Shown: one piece after another, positions 7,308 through 16,790 of the stretch
How the letters are laid out: every line of letters starts with the position of its first letter
How positions within the stretch are numbered: position 1 is the stretch's first letter
Assembly (NCBI GenBank): GCA_020832005.1
Contig: JAFIFN010000032.1
Span: 1-33,387, forward strand
Reading direction: 5' to 3'
Length of the DNA: 33,387 nucleotides
DNA from: Gammaproteobacteria bacterium
GTDB lineage: Bacteria; Pseudomonadota; Gammaproteobacteria; Steroidobacterales; PWYM01
Made by a program: the position numbers and the translations under genes
The notes under the pieces: generated by a model
Told to the model about the DNA's origin: nothing
Seen by the model: only the letters and a program-made list of their open reading frames with translations
Databases searched by the model: none

Positions 7308-8582
7308 TCATGATAGCCCAAGGAACTCCAGCGCGGGACCCACTGTGTGAAACGACCCGGCCACCACGATGCGCTCACCGGGCAGGGCCTCGTCAGCGGC
7401 CGCGCGACACGCACTGGCGACATCGGGCCACAGACTGGCCAACCCGCCGCCGGCCTGCGCCAGTGCCTGCGACAGCGCCGCCGGGGCCAGCGCGCGCGCC
7501 GAGTCCGTGGGCACCAGCAGCCATTCATCCACGCAGGGGGTGAGCGCCGCGAGCACACCGGCGGCGTCCTTGGTCTCGAGGATGCCGAAAATACAGCGGC
7601 TGCGCGCGGCGGGTGGCAGCGCCGCGAGGGTCTCGGCCAGTGCGGCGGCTGCAGCAGGATTGTGCGCCACGTCGAGCACCCATTCGACGCCGGCTGCCTG
7701 GTGCACCTGGAATCGCCCGGCCAGGCGCGCCTGGCCCAGTCCTCGCGCCAGTTGCGGCAGGCGCTGGGTGCCCAGGCAGGCTTCGAGCAGGGCCAGGCTC
7801 GCAGCGGCATTGCCCAGCTGCACCCGACCTGCCAGCGGCGGCAGCGCCAGCCCCTCGAGCACCCCGTGGGCCGACTCATAGCGCCATGTCTGGTCGACGA
7901 CCACCGCCCGGAAATCCTCCGGCATGCGCATCAGCTGCGCACCGATTGCTCCGGCATGCGCCAGCAGCGAGGCCGGAGGCTCCGGATCGGCGCACACGGC
8001 CGGTCGATTGCTGCGGAAAATACCTGCCTTCTCGAAACCGATCGACTCGCGATCCGGGCCCAGCCAGTCGACGTGATCCAGCGCCACCGAGACCACCAGG
8101 CTGCCATCGGGGGTCACCGCATTGACCGCATCAAGCCGCCCGCCCAGGCCCACTTCCAGCACGCGTGCCGTACAGCCGGCCTGCGCGAACGCCGCCAGGG
8201 CCGCCAGCGTGCCGTATTCGAAATACGTCAGTGCCACCCCGTCGCGCGCCGACTCGACCTCGGCGAACGCCGCCAGCAACGCCGCATCGTCGATTTCCTC
8301 ACCATCGATGCGGATTCTTTCGTGGTAGCGCAGCAGGTGCGGCGATGTGTAGGTACCGACGTGGTAGCCGTCAGCGGCCAGCATCGCGCTGAGATACGCG
8401 CTGCAAGAACCTTTGCCATTGGTCCCGCCCACCAGCAGGGTCAGCGCCCGCGAGCCGGCTGCCGCCATGCGCCCGAGCACGTCGGCAACGCGCTCCAGGC
8501 CCAGCTCGATGTGTGCGGCGTTCAGGGATTCCTGCCAGGCCAGCCACTCGGCGACCGTGGCAAAAGGCGGTCCGTGGTTCAG
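7308..8582 (-). CDS. folC: Bifunctional folylpolyglutamate synthase / dihydrofolate synthase, with probable CTG start
   Basis: FolC adds glutamate to dihydropteroate and to tetrahydrofolates in an ATP-dependent, Mur-ligase-like reaction. The P-loop [14 protein letters not shown], the [17 protein letters not shown] segment, [26 protein letters not shown] and DHVDWLG with FEKAGIFR are all present. The first ATG/GTG of the frame is GTG 8480, which would start just before the P-loop and lose about 34 residues. The bases upstream encode [12 protein letters not shown] and [15 protein letters not shown], the normal FolC N-terminus. No ATG, GTG or TTG exists between the upstream in-frame stop and that region. 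A CTG at 8582 overlaps the accD stop as CTGA, with GGTGAT five bases upstream. From it the protein is 424 residues, like E. coli FolC (422). I therefore place the start there, with the codon identity inferred. Confidence 0.9.
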   Translation of the reverse strand: MNHGPPFATVAEWLAWQESLNAAHIELGLERVADVLGRMAAAGSRALTLLVGGTNGKGSCSAYLSAMLAADGYHVGTYTSPHLLRYHERIRIDGEEIDDAALLAAFAEVESARDGVALTYFEYGTLAALAAFAQAGCTARVLEVGLGGRLDAVNAVTPDGSLVVSVALDHVDWLGPDRESIGFEKAGIFRSNRPAVCADPEPPASLLAHAGAIGAQLMRMPEDFRAVVVDQTWRYESAHGVLEGLALPPLAGRVQLGNAAASLALLEACLGTQRLPQLARGLGQARLAGRFQVHQAAGVEWVLDVAHNPAAAAALAETLAALPPAARSRCIFGILETKDAAGVLAALTPCVDEWLLVPTDSARALAPAALSQALAQAGGGLASLWPDVASACRAAADEALPGERIVVAGSFHTVGPALEFLGLS

Positions 8583-9454
8583 ACGATCACCGCCTGTTCA
8601 GGCGCTGGCCGACCGGTGAGCTTGCACAGCAGCGCGGCGATCTCGTCACGCATGTTGCGTCGGTCGACAATCATGTCGACAGCACCGTGCTCGAGCAGGA
8701 ACTCGCTGCGCTGGAAGCCCTCGGGCAGGGTTTCGCGCACGGTCTGCTCGATCACCCGGGGGCCGGCAAAACCGATCAGCGCCTTGGGCTCGGCGATGTT
8801 GATGTCACCGAGCATTGCCAGGCTCGCCGAGACGCCGCCGGTCGTCGGATCGGTCAGCACCGAGATAAACGGCAGACCGGCTTCCTCGAGTTCCGCCAGC
8901 GCCGCGCTGGTCTTGGCCATCTGCAGCAGCGAATACAGCGCTTCCTGCATACGTGCGCCCCCGCTGGAGGAAAAGTTCACGACCGGCATTGAGTGTTCGA
9001 CTGCATGGCGCACACCTCGCGAAAAACGCTCACCGACCACCGAACCCATGGATCCGCCCATGAAGCGAAACTCGAAGGCGCTGGCCACCAGCGGCACGGT
9101 GTGCAGCGTGCCGGCCATCACCACCATCGCATCGCGCTCGCCCGTGGCCTTCTGTGCCTGATTCAGGCGGTCGCGGTATTTTTTGCTGTCGCGAAACTTC
9201 AGCGGATCCATGGGTTCGAGCTCCGCGCCGAGTTCACGGCCGGAATCGGTATCCAGGAACAGCTGCAGACGCAGGCGCGCACCGATGCGCATGTGGTGAT
9301 TGCACTTCGGACAGACATGCTGGTTGCGATCCAGCTCCGGGCGATACAGGGGTGCGGCGCACGATGGGCAGTTGACCCATACGCCTTCGGGGACGGAGCG
9401 GGTGCGCCGCTCGGTCTTGATGCGCGAGGGCATCAGCTTTTCAAACCAGCTCAT
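8579..9454 (-). CDS. accD: Acetyl-CoA carboxylase carboxyltransferase, beta subunit
   Basis: AccD with AccA transfers the carboxyl group from carboxybiotin on AccB to acetyl-CoA, giving malonyl-CoA for fatty acid synthesis. The N-terminal four-cysteine zinc ribbon is visible (C29, C32, C48, C51 in NCPSC and VCPKC). The crotonase-like core follows with [34 protein letters not shown], the oxyanion-hole segment SSGGARMQE, and [18 protein letters not shown] with [18 protein letters not shown]. The 291 residues are slightly short of the ~300 usual. It lies 9 bases after truA and overlaps folC by four bases if the latter starts at CTG 8582. The order truA-accD-folC is conserved, but trpF, often between truA and accD in Pseudomonas, is missing here. 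Confidence 0.98.
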   Translation of the reverse strand: MSWFEKLMPSRIKTERRTRSVPEGVWVNCPSCAAPLYRPELDRNQHVCPKCNHHMRIGARLRLQLFLDTDSGRELGAELEPMDPLKFRDSKKYRDRLNQAQKATGERDAMVVMAGTLHTVPLVASAFEFRFMGGSMGSVVGERFSRGVRHAVEHSMPVVNFSSSGGARMQEALYSLLQMAKTSAALAELEEAGLPFISVLTDPTTGGVSASLAMLGDINIAEPKALIGFAGPRVIEQTVRETLPEGFQRSEFLLEHGAVDMIVDRRNMRDEIAALLCKLTGRPAPEQAVIV

Positions 9455-9463
9455 CGCAAACCG

Positions 9464-10270
9464 TCACCGTGGCCCTGAAGAGCCTCCATGATAAAGCCTT
9501 GTCGCTGCGCTGTGCAGGCCGAAGTGTTCCGGGTAGTCGACCCGGGTCAGGCACAGGCCCTGGGGCGGCGCGGTGATGCCGCCGTGGCGCCGGTCGCGAG
9601 CAGCCAGCACCTCGGCGGCCCATGCGGCGGGCGCGTCGCCCGTGCCAATGCGCGTGAGCACGCCCACCAGGTTGCGCACCATGTGGTGCAGAAAGGCGTT
9701 GGCGGTGAACTCCAGGTGCAGAAACTCCCCGTCATCGATCAGGGCGATCCGCCGCAGGTGCCGCCAGGGCCGCTTGGCCTGGCAGGCGGCCGCGCGGAAG
9801 GCACTGAAGTCATGTTCACCGAGCAGCGCCGTGGCCGCAGCGGACATGGCGGCGACATCCAGTTCACGGTGCAGCCACCAGCACCGCTGGCGCAGCAGCG
9901 CAGGGCGTGCCGGACGGCGCAGGATCGTATAGCGATAACTGCGCGCGGTGGCACGGTAGCGGGCGTGGAAATCGTCGGCGACGAAAGCCACCCACTGCAC
10001 GGCCACATCGGCGGGCAGGTAGCTGTTGGTGCCGAGCAGCCAGGCATGCGCGGGCCGGGGGGCATCGGTATCGAAATGCACGACCTGGCCGCTGGCGTGC
10101 ACACCGGTGTCGGTGCGCCCGGCGGCAACGACCTCTACCGGATGGTTGGCCACGCGCGAGAGCGCCTGTTGCAGGACGTCCTGGACGTTGCGGTCCTGTA
10201 CCTGGGTCTGCCAGCCGTGAAACTGTGCACCGTCATACTCCAGGCCCAGCGCGATGCGCTGTGTCGCCAT
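9464..10270 (-). CDS. truA: tRNA pseudouridine(38-40) synthase
   Basis: TruA converts uridines 38, 39 and 40 of the tRNA anticodon arm to pseudouridine. The chain opens RIALGLEYDGAQFHGWQTQ and carries the catalytic aspartate D54 in the motif AAGRTDTGVHASGQVVHFD. HDFSAFRAAACQAK and the later FTANAFLHHMVRNLVGVL segment, another family hallmark, follow. It has 268 residues, near E. coli TruA (270). It begins 6 bases after the fimV stop and ends 9 bases before accD, so it is almost certainly co-transcribed with both. The last ~12 residues (rich in Ser and Gly) look variable. Confidence 0.97.
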   Translation of the reverse strand: MATQRIALGLEYDGAQFHGWQTQVQDRNVQDVLQQALSRVANHPVEVVAAGRTDTGVHASGQVVHFDTDAPRPAHAWLLGTNSYLPADVAVQWVAFVADDFHARYRATARSYRYTILRRPARPALLRQRCWWLHRELDVAAMSAAATALLGEHDFSAFRAAACQAKRPWRHLRRIALIDDGEFLHLEFTANAFLHHMVRNLVGVLTRIGTGDAPAAWAAEVLAARDRRHGGITAPPQGLCLTRVDYPEHFGLHSAATRLYHGGSSGPR

Positions 10271-10276
10271 GGCGCA

Positions 10277-13200
10277 TCAGCCGCCGATGGTCTCCAGCAG
10301 CGAGCGCGCCTCCTGCTTCTGGCCCTGGTCACCCTCATCGAGCACTTCATCGAGGATGCTGCGCGCACCATCCGGGTCGCCCATGTCGATGTAGGCACGT
10401 GCCAGGTCCAGCTTGGTGCCGATCTCGGTCATCGTCTCGATACCGCCGGCTTCCGCCGTACCGGTGGGATCATCCGCCGAGTCGAGCGCATCGCCGATGT
10501 CGAGGTCCAGCGCACTGCCGGCGTCATCACCGCCGAAAACATCGCTGTCGAAATCCTCCAGTGACGGCCGCGGCTGCTGGACGGTATCGCCGGCCCCCGG
10601 GTCTTCACCCGACGGTCCGGAAAGCTCGTCGAGATCCAGGTCCAGGTCGCTTTCAGTCAGGCGCGTCAGCCGCGTGGTCGCCGCACTGTCAAACGGCGAA
10701 GGTGCCATCCGCGTGGCGTCATCGTCACCGATCAGGTCTTCTTCGCTGCTCCGGCGTGGCAGATCGCCTTCATCGATGACCTGCGTGATGCCGGTCGGCG
10801 AGAACATGTCCTCATCATCAAAGGCGTCAGAAGGCAGCGCCTGGTTACGCGTCGAGGCCTCACCATCGTGATCTTCTCCGCCAGTGCCGGTATCCATCGG
10901 CCGCGAGGCATCGAAAGGCGACTGGTCGGCATCGCCGAGATCGACCATGACTTCGCCCACGCCCGTGATGTCCAGATCATCGTCGGAGAGTTCGACATCC
11001 AGGCCCTCCAGATCCAGGCCCAGATCGTCGAGATCGATCTCGGCGGTTTGGTCGGCGTCGAGTTCTTCCAGCGCACCGCCCAGCTTGCCAGGCCGTGCCT
11101 GCTCAAGTGTCGGCGACTCGGTTGTTGGCGAATGATCGAGTCCCGGCGACTCCATGGTCTCGGCGTTGTCGGGTGAATACAGCGTGGGCGACTCGACGGT
11201 CTCGGCGCCGTCGCCCCCGTAGGGACCCTGGCTCTCGAGCGTATCGGCCGTATCCGGGCGCCGCGACTCGATCGTCGGGGTTTCAACAGTCGGGGAATCC
11301 GCGGCCGGCTGCTGAATTGTCGGGCTCTCCGAGGTCGTACCCGAATCTTCGCCCTCGAGCAGACCACGCTCGATATTGGTGGCCGTCTGCGAACCGATGT
11401 TGAGCATGAAGTCGTCTTCGGCGGCGGCATCATCCACGTCACCGCCATCGAACTGCATATCCAGTGAATCATCGGCGCCGGTGCCCGAGTCGTCATCGAC
11501 CTCGAAGTCCAGCGAGAACATGCCGGTGTCATCACCGCCCTCGAAATCGACATCCAGGCCACCGCTGGCAGCCTCGCCGGCGAACAGCGGATCATCGGGG
11601 CAGATCTGCTTGGCCATGATCAGGGTCTTGTCCCACTCGGCGCCGTCGCTAACATGTTCCTTGACGGCCCGGGCTGCCGCGACGAAGCCTTCCTGGTTAC
11701 CCCAGACGAAATGGATCTCGGCAAGCTTCAGGCGCAGGTCCGAACGCTCGGGGGATTCGGCCACCGCCTGCTCGATCAGATCCGCCGCCTGATCGTAGAG
11801 TCCGTAGGCCATGTGGAAATCGGCCTCGGCGATCGGGTCGCCTTCGGCGACCTCAGCGGCATGCATGCCGCCGTCCTCAAGTTCCGGCGTAGGCCGCGAT
11901 GCCGCTTCAGTGCGCGACGCCCCTGTGGCCAGTGCCCCGCCTGCCGCTGCCGCCGCGGCGCCTGTCGCTGCCATACGCCCGGCATCGGCATCAACGGCCC
12001 CGGCGCGCAGGCGGCGAGTGGCCGCAGTCTCGGCTGCATCGTCAAGGTCATCGCCAGCCTCAGCCTCCAGCGCCTCCCAGCGACCGGTGCTGTCGTCCGC
12101 CTGGCCACGGCGCTTCAGGAACAGCACGACGGCGGCAATCACGACCAGCGCGCCGAGCACGATCCACAGCAGCGGGGCAGCCAGCCAGCCGAGTACACGC
12201 TCGAGCAGGCCGGGTTCGGGTGTCGTTGTGACCACGCGCGCCGGGGGCGGTGCCGCGGGCGCCTCCTCGACGACCGTCGGCTCGGTCGCAGGTACCGGCG
12301 CAGGCTCATCGGCAACCACGGGGTCTTCTTCAATGAAAATCTGCTCGCGTTCCAGGTCGACCCCTGGCAGCGGAGCCGCTGCCTCGGCGGGCGCCTCGAC
12401 CGGCTCGGCGTCGGTGGCAAGCCTTTGCATGGCGCTGAGCTCGGCGTCGCGGATCTCCAGCAGGCGCCGGGTTTCAGCCAGTTCCTCGCGCAGGCGTGCA
12501 GCTTCGCTGCGCAGCTGCTCGGTTTCGCCGCGCAGCGCCTCGGCCTCGGCACGCGCCGCAGTAGCGCCGGGGTCGGTGGCCGCCGGTGTGGTCGGTGCAT
12601 CTTCAGGGGCGACCAGTTGCAGGCGTGCCGTCGGCGCCGCCGCAGGCGCCGCACGCCAGGCACGATTCTGCTCGCTGACGCGGGCATTGGCGTCGGCCGC
12701 CGCGACACGCCGCAGCGTTGCGGCATCCGGCACGCTGAGCGTGCTGCCGGCGCGCAGGCGATTGATGTTGCCGTCGAAGGCCCCCGGATTGGCCTCGAAC
12801 AGGCCGATCATCATCTGATTGACCGAGACATCGCGGCCCTGGCGCAGCCGATCGGCCAGCGCCCACAGCGTGTCGTTGCGCTGCACTACGTAGGTGCCGT
12901 CATCATCCAGCGCTGGCGCCGCGCGCACCGGCGTGGACATCCGCGGCTGCTCGGCCGGCGCCGGCTGCGCTGCCGGGCGAGTCACCCGACCGCTGCGCTC
13001 ATCGGGCTGGGCTGGCGTCGCCCGGGGTGCGGTGACCGGCGCGGCCGCGCTGGGCTCGGGCATGAAGGTCGGCGGATCCAGCAGCACGGTGTACTCGCGC
13101 AGCAGGCGGCCTCGCGCCCAGCGCGCCTCTACCAGGAAAGTCAGAAATGGCTCACGGATCGGCTGCGTGGAGGTGATGCGCACCACCGGAATGCCATCGC

Positions 13201-13459
13201 GGCGGCTGGTGATGTCGAAGCGCAGGCTGTCGAGAAATGCGGGCCGTTCCAGGCCGTAGCGATCGAAGGCCTCGCGCGGGGCAACCTCGATTCGCAGCGA
13301 AGCGAGGTCTTCGGCGGTGGCCGATGTCAGCGCGACCTCGGCATCAAGGGGCTGGCCCAGTCCGGAGCGCAGGTCGATGCTGCCCAGTCCCAGCGCCAGA
13401 GCATGTAGTGGGAACATCAGCAGCAATGCCGCTGCCCACCCGGCGAATGTTCTTGCCAT
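10277..13459 (-). CDS. fimV: FimV-type LysM/TPR polar hub membrane protein
   Basis: FimV-family proteins organise the cell pole and type IV pilus function. From ATG 13459 (GGGAG five bases upstream) the 1060 residues contain a signal peptide ending ALALG and the FimV N-terminal domain (LGSIDLRSGLGQPLDAEVAL, about 25-140). A LysM domain follows at about 188-241 (TYVVQRNDTLWALADRL), then a coiled coil at about 296-345 rich in Leu/Glu/Arg. One membrane helix (about 425-446, LLWIVLGALVVIAAVVLFL) precedes a TPR-like segment at about 530-600. A very acidic region with repeated ESPT/ESP motifs comes next, then the C-terminal FimV motif EIGTKLDLARAYIDMGDPDGARSILDEVL. It lies between asd and truA, its standard place. 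The frame is open to 13492, but that start would put extra residues before the signal peptide. Confidence 0.95.
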   Translation of the reverse strand: MARTFAGWAAALLLMFPLHALALGLGSIDLRSGLGQPLDAEVALTSATAEDLASLRIEVAPREAFDRYGLERPAFLDSLRFDITSRRDGIPVVRITSTQPIREPFLTFLVEARWARGRLLREYTVLLDPPTFMPEPSAAAPVTAPRATPAQPDERSGRVTRPAAQPAPAEQPRMSTPVRAAPALDDDGTYVVQRNDTLWALADRLRQGRDVSVNQMMIGLFEANPGAFDGNINRLRAGSTLSVPDAATLRRVAAADANARVSEQNRAWRAAPAAAPTARLQLVAPEDAPTTPAATDPGATAARAEAEALRGETEQLRSEAARLREELAETRRLLEIRDAELSAMQRLATDAEPVEAPAEAAAPLPGVDLEREQIFIEEDPVVADEPAPVPATEPTVVEEAPAAPPPARVVTTTPEPGLLERVLGWLAAPLLWIVLGALVVIAAVVLFLKRRGQADDSTGRWEALEAEAGDDLDDAAETAATRRLRAGAVDADAGRMAATGAAAAAAGGALATGASRTEAASRPTPELEDGGMHAAEVAEGDPIAEADFHMAYGLYDQAADLIEQAVAESPERSDLRLKLAEIHFVWGNQEGFVAAARAVKEHVSDGAEWDKTLIMAKQICPDDPLFAGEAASGGLDVDFEGGDDTGMFSLDFEVDDDSGTGADDSLDMQFDGGDVDDAAAEDDFMLNIGSQTATNIERGLLEGEDSGTTSESPTIQQPAADSPTVETPTIESRRPDTADTLESQGPYGGDGAETVESPTLYSPDNAETMESPGLDHSPTTESPTLEQARPGKLGGALEELDADQTAEIDLDDLGLDLEGLDVELSDDDLDITGVGEVMVDLGDADQSPFDASRPMDTGTGGEDHDGEASTRNQALPSDAFDDEDMFSPTGITQVIDEGDLPRRSSEEDLIGDDDATRMAPSPFDSAATTRLTRLTESDLDLDLDELSGPSGEDPGAGDTVQQPRPSLEDFDSDVFGGDDAGSALDLDIGDALDSADDPTGTAEAGGIETMTEIGTKLDLARAYIDMGDPDGARSILDEVLDEGDQGQKQEARSLLETIGG

Positions 13460-13535
13460 TATGTCTCCCGTCCCGCTGCGCCGGATTGCCACTCGATGAT
13501 CCCGCCCGAGGTTTGAACAGGTCGCGAAAGACCCT

Positions 13536-13556
13536 GTAACTTTCTAAGAATATTAC
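13536..13556. promoter_or_regulatory. AT-rich imperfect 21-bp dyad upstream of fimV
   Basis: The 130-base gap between asd and fimV holds an AT-rich island. Within it GTAA at 13536-13539 pairs with TTAC at 13553-13556, and TTCT at 13542-13545 pairs with AGAA at 13547-13550, all centred on 13546. It sits 77-97 bases before the fimV start. It could be an operator or part of the fimV promoter. No clear -35/-10 pair was assigned. Confidence 0.3.
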
Positions 13557-13589
13557 ATTATCCGCGCACAATACCGTGACCTGCAGCGT

Positions 13590-14612
13590 TTACAAGTACT
13601 CTTGTACCAGAATTTCAGCAATCTGCACGCTGTTGAGCGCCGCACCCTTGCGGATATTGTCCGCGACGACCCACAGGCACAGTCCGTGGGGATGGCTCAG
13701 ATCCTCGCGAATCCGGCCCACGAAGACCGCATCGTGGCTGGCGGCTTCCGTGACGGCTGTGGGGTAGGCGCCGGTCTCGCGCCCGTCGAGCAGCTCCACC
13801 CCGGGCGCCGCCTTAAGCAGCTTGCGCACCTGCTCGACGCTGATTTTGTCGCGGGTCTCGATGTGTATCGCCTCGGAATGCCCGTAGAACACCGGGACGC
13901 GCACGGCTGTGGGATTCACGGCGATGCTGTCGTCTTCGAGAATCCTGCGCGTCTCCCAGACCATCTTCATTTCCTCGCGCGTGTAACCGTTGTCCATGAA
14001 GACATCGATATGCGGCACGGCGTTGAAGGCGATCTGCTTCGCCGGCCCATTGAGCGACAGCGGCCGTCCATTGAGCAGCTCCGCGGTCTGGCTGGCCAGC
14101 GTCTCCACCGCCGTGCGGCCGGCGCCGGACACGGACTGGTAGGTGGCCACATTGATGCGCGTGATGCCCACGGCGGCCTGGATCGGCTTCAGCGCCACGA
14201 CCATCTGGATGGTCGAGCAGTTCGGATTGGCGATGATCCCGCGGCTGCGGTAGTCGCCGATGCGCGCTGCGTTGCATTCGGGCACGACCAGCGGGATCTC
14301 CGGGTCGGTGCGGAAGTGCGAGGTATTGTCGATGACCACGCAGCCTGCCGCGGCCGCGATCGGTGCATATTGCGCCGACACCGAGCCGCCGGCTGAAAAC
14401 AGTCCGACCTGGGCCTTGGAGAAGTCGAACTCGGCGAGGTTGCCAACCGTGACACTCTTGCCGCGGAAGCGGATGGTGCTGCCGGCCGAACGCTCGCTGG
14501 CCAGCGGGTAGAGCTTGCCCACCGGGAAATCGCGTTGCGCGAGTATGGAAAGTATGGTCTCGCCGACCAGTCCGGTGGCGCCGACAACCGCTACGTCTAC
14601 AGTCTTGCTCAT
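13590..14612 (-). CDS. asd: Aspartate-semialdehyde dehydrogenase
   Basis: Asd reduces aspartyl phosphate to aspartate semialdehyde with NADPH, feeding lysine, diaminopimelate, threonine and methionine synthesis. The chain has the NADP fold VAVVGATGLVGETILSIL, GLFSAGGSVSAQYAP, the active-site cysteine C132 in IIANPNCSTIQMV, and the segment YQSVSGAGRTAVETL. It has 340 residues, like the shorter Pseudomonas and Gram-positive type. It is 44 bases downstream of aroC and 130 bases upstream of fimV. A 6-bp inverted repeat (TACAAG/CTTGTA, 13591-13606) spans its last codons. Only this asd is visible, so whether a second paralogue exists is unknown. Confidence 0.97.
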   Translation of the reverse strand: MSKTVDVAVVGATGLVGETILSILAQRDFPVGKLYPLASERSAGSTIRFRGKSVTVGNLAEFDFSKAQVGLFSAGGSVSAQYAPIAAAAGCVVIDNTSHFRTDPEIPLVVPECNAARIGDYRSRGIIANPNCSTIQMVVALKPIQAAVGITRINVATYQSVSGAGRTAVETLASQTAELLNGRPLSLNGPAKQIAFNAVPHIDVFMDNGYTREEMKMVWETRRILEDDSIAVNPTAVRVPVFYGHSEAIHIETRDKISVEQVRKLLKAAPGVELLDGRETGAYPTAVTEAASHDAVFVGRIREDLSHPHGLCLWVVADNIRKGAALNSVQIAEILVQEYL

Positions 14613-14656
14613 GGGGCTCCCTGGAATGCGGGGGGATGAATGCGCGCCACGGCGCC

Positions 14657-15769
14657 TTAGCGCCCGGCCGGTGGCGAGGCCGCCGCAATCGGCGGTGTTG
14701 TGGCCGCCACGTCGGCGTTCTGACCGCGGTGGCGCAGATAGTGATCAAGCAGCGTCAGCGCCAGCATCGCCTCGGCGATCGGCGTGGCACGCAGACCCAC
14801 GCAGGGGTCATGGCGCCCGGTGGTGCGGATATCGACCGCGCCGCCCTGCTCGTCGATGGTGCGCCCGGACAGGTGAATGCTGGAGGTGGGCTTCAATGCG
14901 ATGCTCACGACGAGATCCTGGCCTGAGGAGATGCCACCGAGCGTGCCACCGGCAGAATTCTTGACGAAGCCCTCCGGCGTGAGTTCATCACGGTGCTCGG
15001 AACCGCGCTGGGCCACGGCGCGGAAACCATCACCAATCTCCACGCCCTTGACGGCGTTGATGCTCATCATCGCGTGCGCGATGGCGGCATCGAGCTTGTC
15101 GAACACCGGCTCACCAAGACCCGCCGGCACACCGCTGGCGACCACCGTGACGCGGGCACCGATGGAATCACCTTCGCGCCGCAGCGCGGTCATGAAGCGT
15201 TCGAGCTCCTCGAGGCGCGACGGGTCGGCACAGAAGAACGGGTTGTCGTCAACGATCGCGGGGTCGACACAGGCCAGCTCCAGCGTGCCGAGCTGAGAGA
15301 GGTGGCCACGGATCTCCACGCCGAGTCTCTCGCGCAGATACTTTCTGGCAATCGCACCGGCCGCCACACGCATCACGGTCTCGCGCGCCGACGCCCGTCC
15401 GCCGCCGCGGTAATCGCGCAAACCGTACTTCTGCTGATAGGCGTAGTCGGCATGTCCTGGCCGGAAACGGTCGCGGATCTTGTCATAGTCACGCGAACGC
15501 TGGTCGGCGTTCTCCACCAGCAGGCCGATCGGGGTGCCGGTGGTGCGACCGTCGAAGACACCGGAGAGGATGCGCACGGTATCGGGCTCGCGCCGCTGCG
15601 TGACATGTCGCGAGCGCCCGGGCCTGCGACGCTCGAGGTCCTGCTGGATGTCGCTTTCGTCGAGCAGCATGCCTGGCGGGCAGCCATCGACGATGGCGCC
15701 CAACGCCGGGCCATGACTCTCCCCGAAGGTGGTCACGGTGAACAGTTTGCCGAAGGTGTTGCCAGACAT
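14657..15769 (-). CDS. aroC: Chorismate synthase
   Basis: AroC converts 5-enolpyruvylshikimate-3-phosphate to chorismate using reduced FMN, the last step of the shikimate pathway. The family signatures are present in order: the N-terminal [22 protein letters not shown], then [33 protein letters not shown] and [29 protein letters not shown], and later the C-terminal [18 protein letters not shown]. It has 370 residues, against 361 in E. coli. The extra C-terminal residues are Ala/Pro-rich and variable. It lies 5 bases after prmB, a conserved pairing, and 44 bases before asd. The start ATG 15769 gives the standard MSGNTFG opening. Confidence 0.98.
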   Translation of the reverse strand: MSGNTFGKLFTVTTFGESHGPALGAIVDGCPPGMLLDESDIQQDLERRRPGRSRHVTQRREPDTVRILSGVFDGRTTGTPIGLLVENADQRSRDYDKIRDRFRPGHADYAYQQKYGLRDYRGGGRASARETVMRVAAGAIARKYLRERLGVEIRGHLSQLGTLELACVDPAIVDDNPFFCADPSRLEELERFMTALRREGDSIGARVTVVASGVPAGLGEPVFDKLDAAIAHAMMSINAVKGVEIGDGFRAVAQRGSEHRDELTPEGFVKNSAGGTLGGISSGQDLVVSIALKPTSSIHLSGRTIDEQGGAVDIRTTGRHDPCVGLRATPIAEAMLALTLLDHYLRHRGQNADVAATTPPIAAASPPAGR

Positions 15770-15774
15770 GTCGA

Positions 15775-16704
15775 TCAGGCTCCGGGGGCCGGCAGCGTTG
15801 CCAGCGCCTGGGCGGTTAGCACGAATACCCCGGTGCCGCCATGGGCGAATTCGAGCCAGACGAAGGGCAGTGTCGGCCAGGTAGCGGCGACCGCCGACTC
15901 GACCTCGCCGACCTCCACGACCAGGATGCCATCGGGTTTGAGAAACAACCCGGCATGTTGCAGGATCGCGCGCACCGAATCCAGCCCGTCGCGTCCGGAC
16001 GCCAGTGCCAGACGCGGCTCATGGACGTATTCGCGCGGCAGGGCGTCCATACTGGTCTCGGGGATATACGGCGGGTTGGAAATAATCAGGTCGTAGCGCT
16101 CCTCACGGAGTGCCGCGAAGTGATCCGAGCGCAACAGGCGCACACGGCTGTCCAGGCCATGGCGCTGGACGTTGATCGCCGCCACCTCCAGCGCTTCGGC
16201 GGAGATGTCCAGCGCATCGACCTGCGCCTCGGGAAAGGCCATGGCTGCGGCCACGGCCAGGCAGCCCGAACCGGTGCCAAGGTCGAGCACGTGCTCAACG
16301 GCACCGGGATCCAGCCACGGCATGCCCTCCTCGGCCAGAAACTCCGCCAGCGGCGAGCGCGGCACGAGTACGCGCTCATCGACGAAAAACTCCAGCCCGG
16401 CAAACCAGGCGCGCTGCACCAGGTAGGCGGCAGGGCGTCGCGACGCTATGCGCAGGTTGACCAGTTCCGCCAGGCGCGCGCGCGACGCATGATCGAGCAC
16501 GCGTGAGGCATCGGCCATGAGCTCATCAAGCGGCAGATCGGTCGCGCCGGCCAGCAGCGTAATCGACTCGCTGTGGGGATTGTCGGCCCCATGACCGAAG
16601 TGCAGCCCGGCGGCCGCCAGGCGCTCGGCGGCCCAGTCGACGGCACCGGCCACATCCGCCGGCACCCCGCGGGCGGTTGCTTCGTTACTGCTGGTGGCTG
16701 TCAT
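15775..16704 (-). CDS. prmB: Ribosomal protein L3 N5-glutamine methyltransferase
   Basis: PrmB methylates a glutamine of ribosomal protein L3 using S-adenosylmethionine, and is a relative of the release-factor methylase PrmC. The SAM site [17 protein letters not shown], the acidic [13 protein letters not shown] and the catalytic [20 protein letters not shown] are all seen. The [10 protein letters not shown] segment between the helical N-domain and the Rossmann domain, and the long N-terminal region, favour PrmB over PrmC. The frame is open to 16917. ATG 16704 ([10 protein letters not shown]) gives 309 residues, near the usual 310, and leaves an 86-base divergent gap to the Sco gene. It starts the long minus-strand run and is 5 bases from aroC. 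Confidence 0.95.
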   Translation of the reverse strand: MTATSSNEATARGVPADVAGAVDWAAERLAAAGLHFGHGADNPHSESITLLAGATDLPLDELMADASRVLDHASRARLAELVNLRIASRRPAAYLVQRAWFAGLEFFVDERVLVPRSPLAEFLAEEGMPWLDPGAVEHVLDLGTGSGCLAVAAAMAFPEAQVDALDISAEALEVAAINVQRHGLDSRVRLLRSDHFAALREERYDLIISNPPYIPETSMDALPREYVHEPRLALASGRDGLDSVRAILQHAGLFLKPDGILVVEVGEVESAVAATWPTLPFVWLEFAHGGTGVFVLTAQALATLPAPGA

Positions 16705-16777
16705 GCTGCGCGCGTGGCTCCCGCCCCCGAGGTCGTTTTCGACGGCTTGGGCGGATGATACTGCATCCGGGGTGTGG

Positions 16778-16783
16778 GATAAT
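16778..16783 (+). promoter_or_regulatory. Candidate -10 for the Sco-PCuAC-psd run
   Basis: GATAAT (5 of 6 to TATAAT) ends seven bases before the Sco start codon at 16791. With normal spacing the transcript would begin at or next to the A of ATG, and there is no ribosome site between them. No good -35 was found 16-18 bases upstream, so this is tentative. Confidence 0.35.
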
Positions 16784-16790
16784 TCGCCGG

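Noticed and set aside
7347-9161. 604-residue open frame on the plus strand
   Set aside because: It is antisense to folC and accD, which are clearly coding on the minus strand.
11654-13408. 584-residue open frame on the plus strand
   Set aside because: It is antisense to fimV. Its Gly/Arg/Cys-rich composition follows from the reverse reading of FimV's Ala/Glu/Asp codons.
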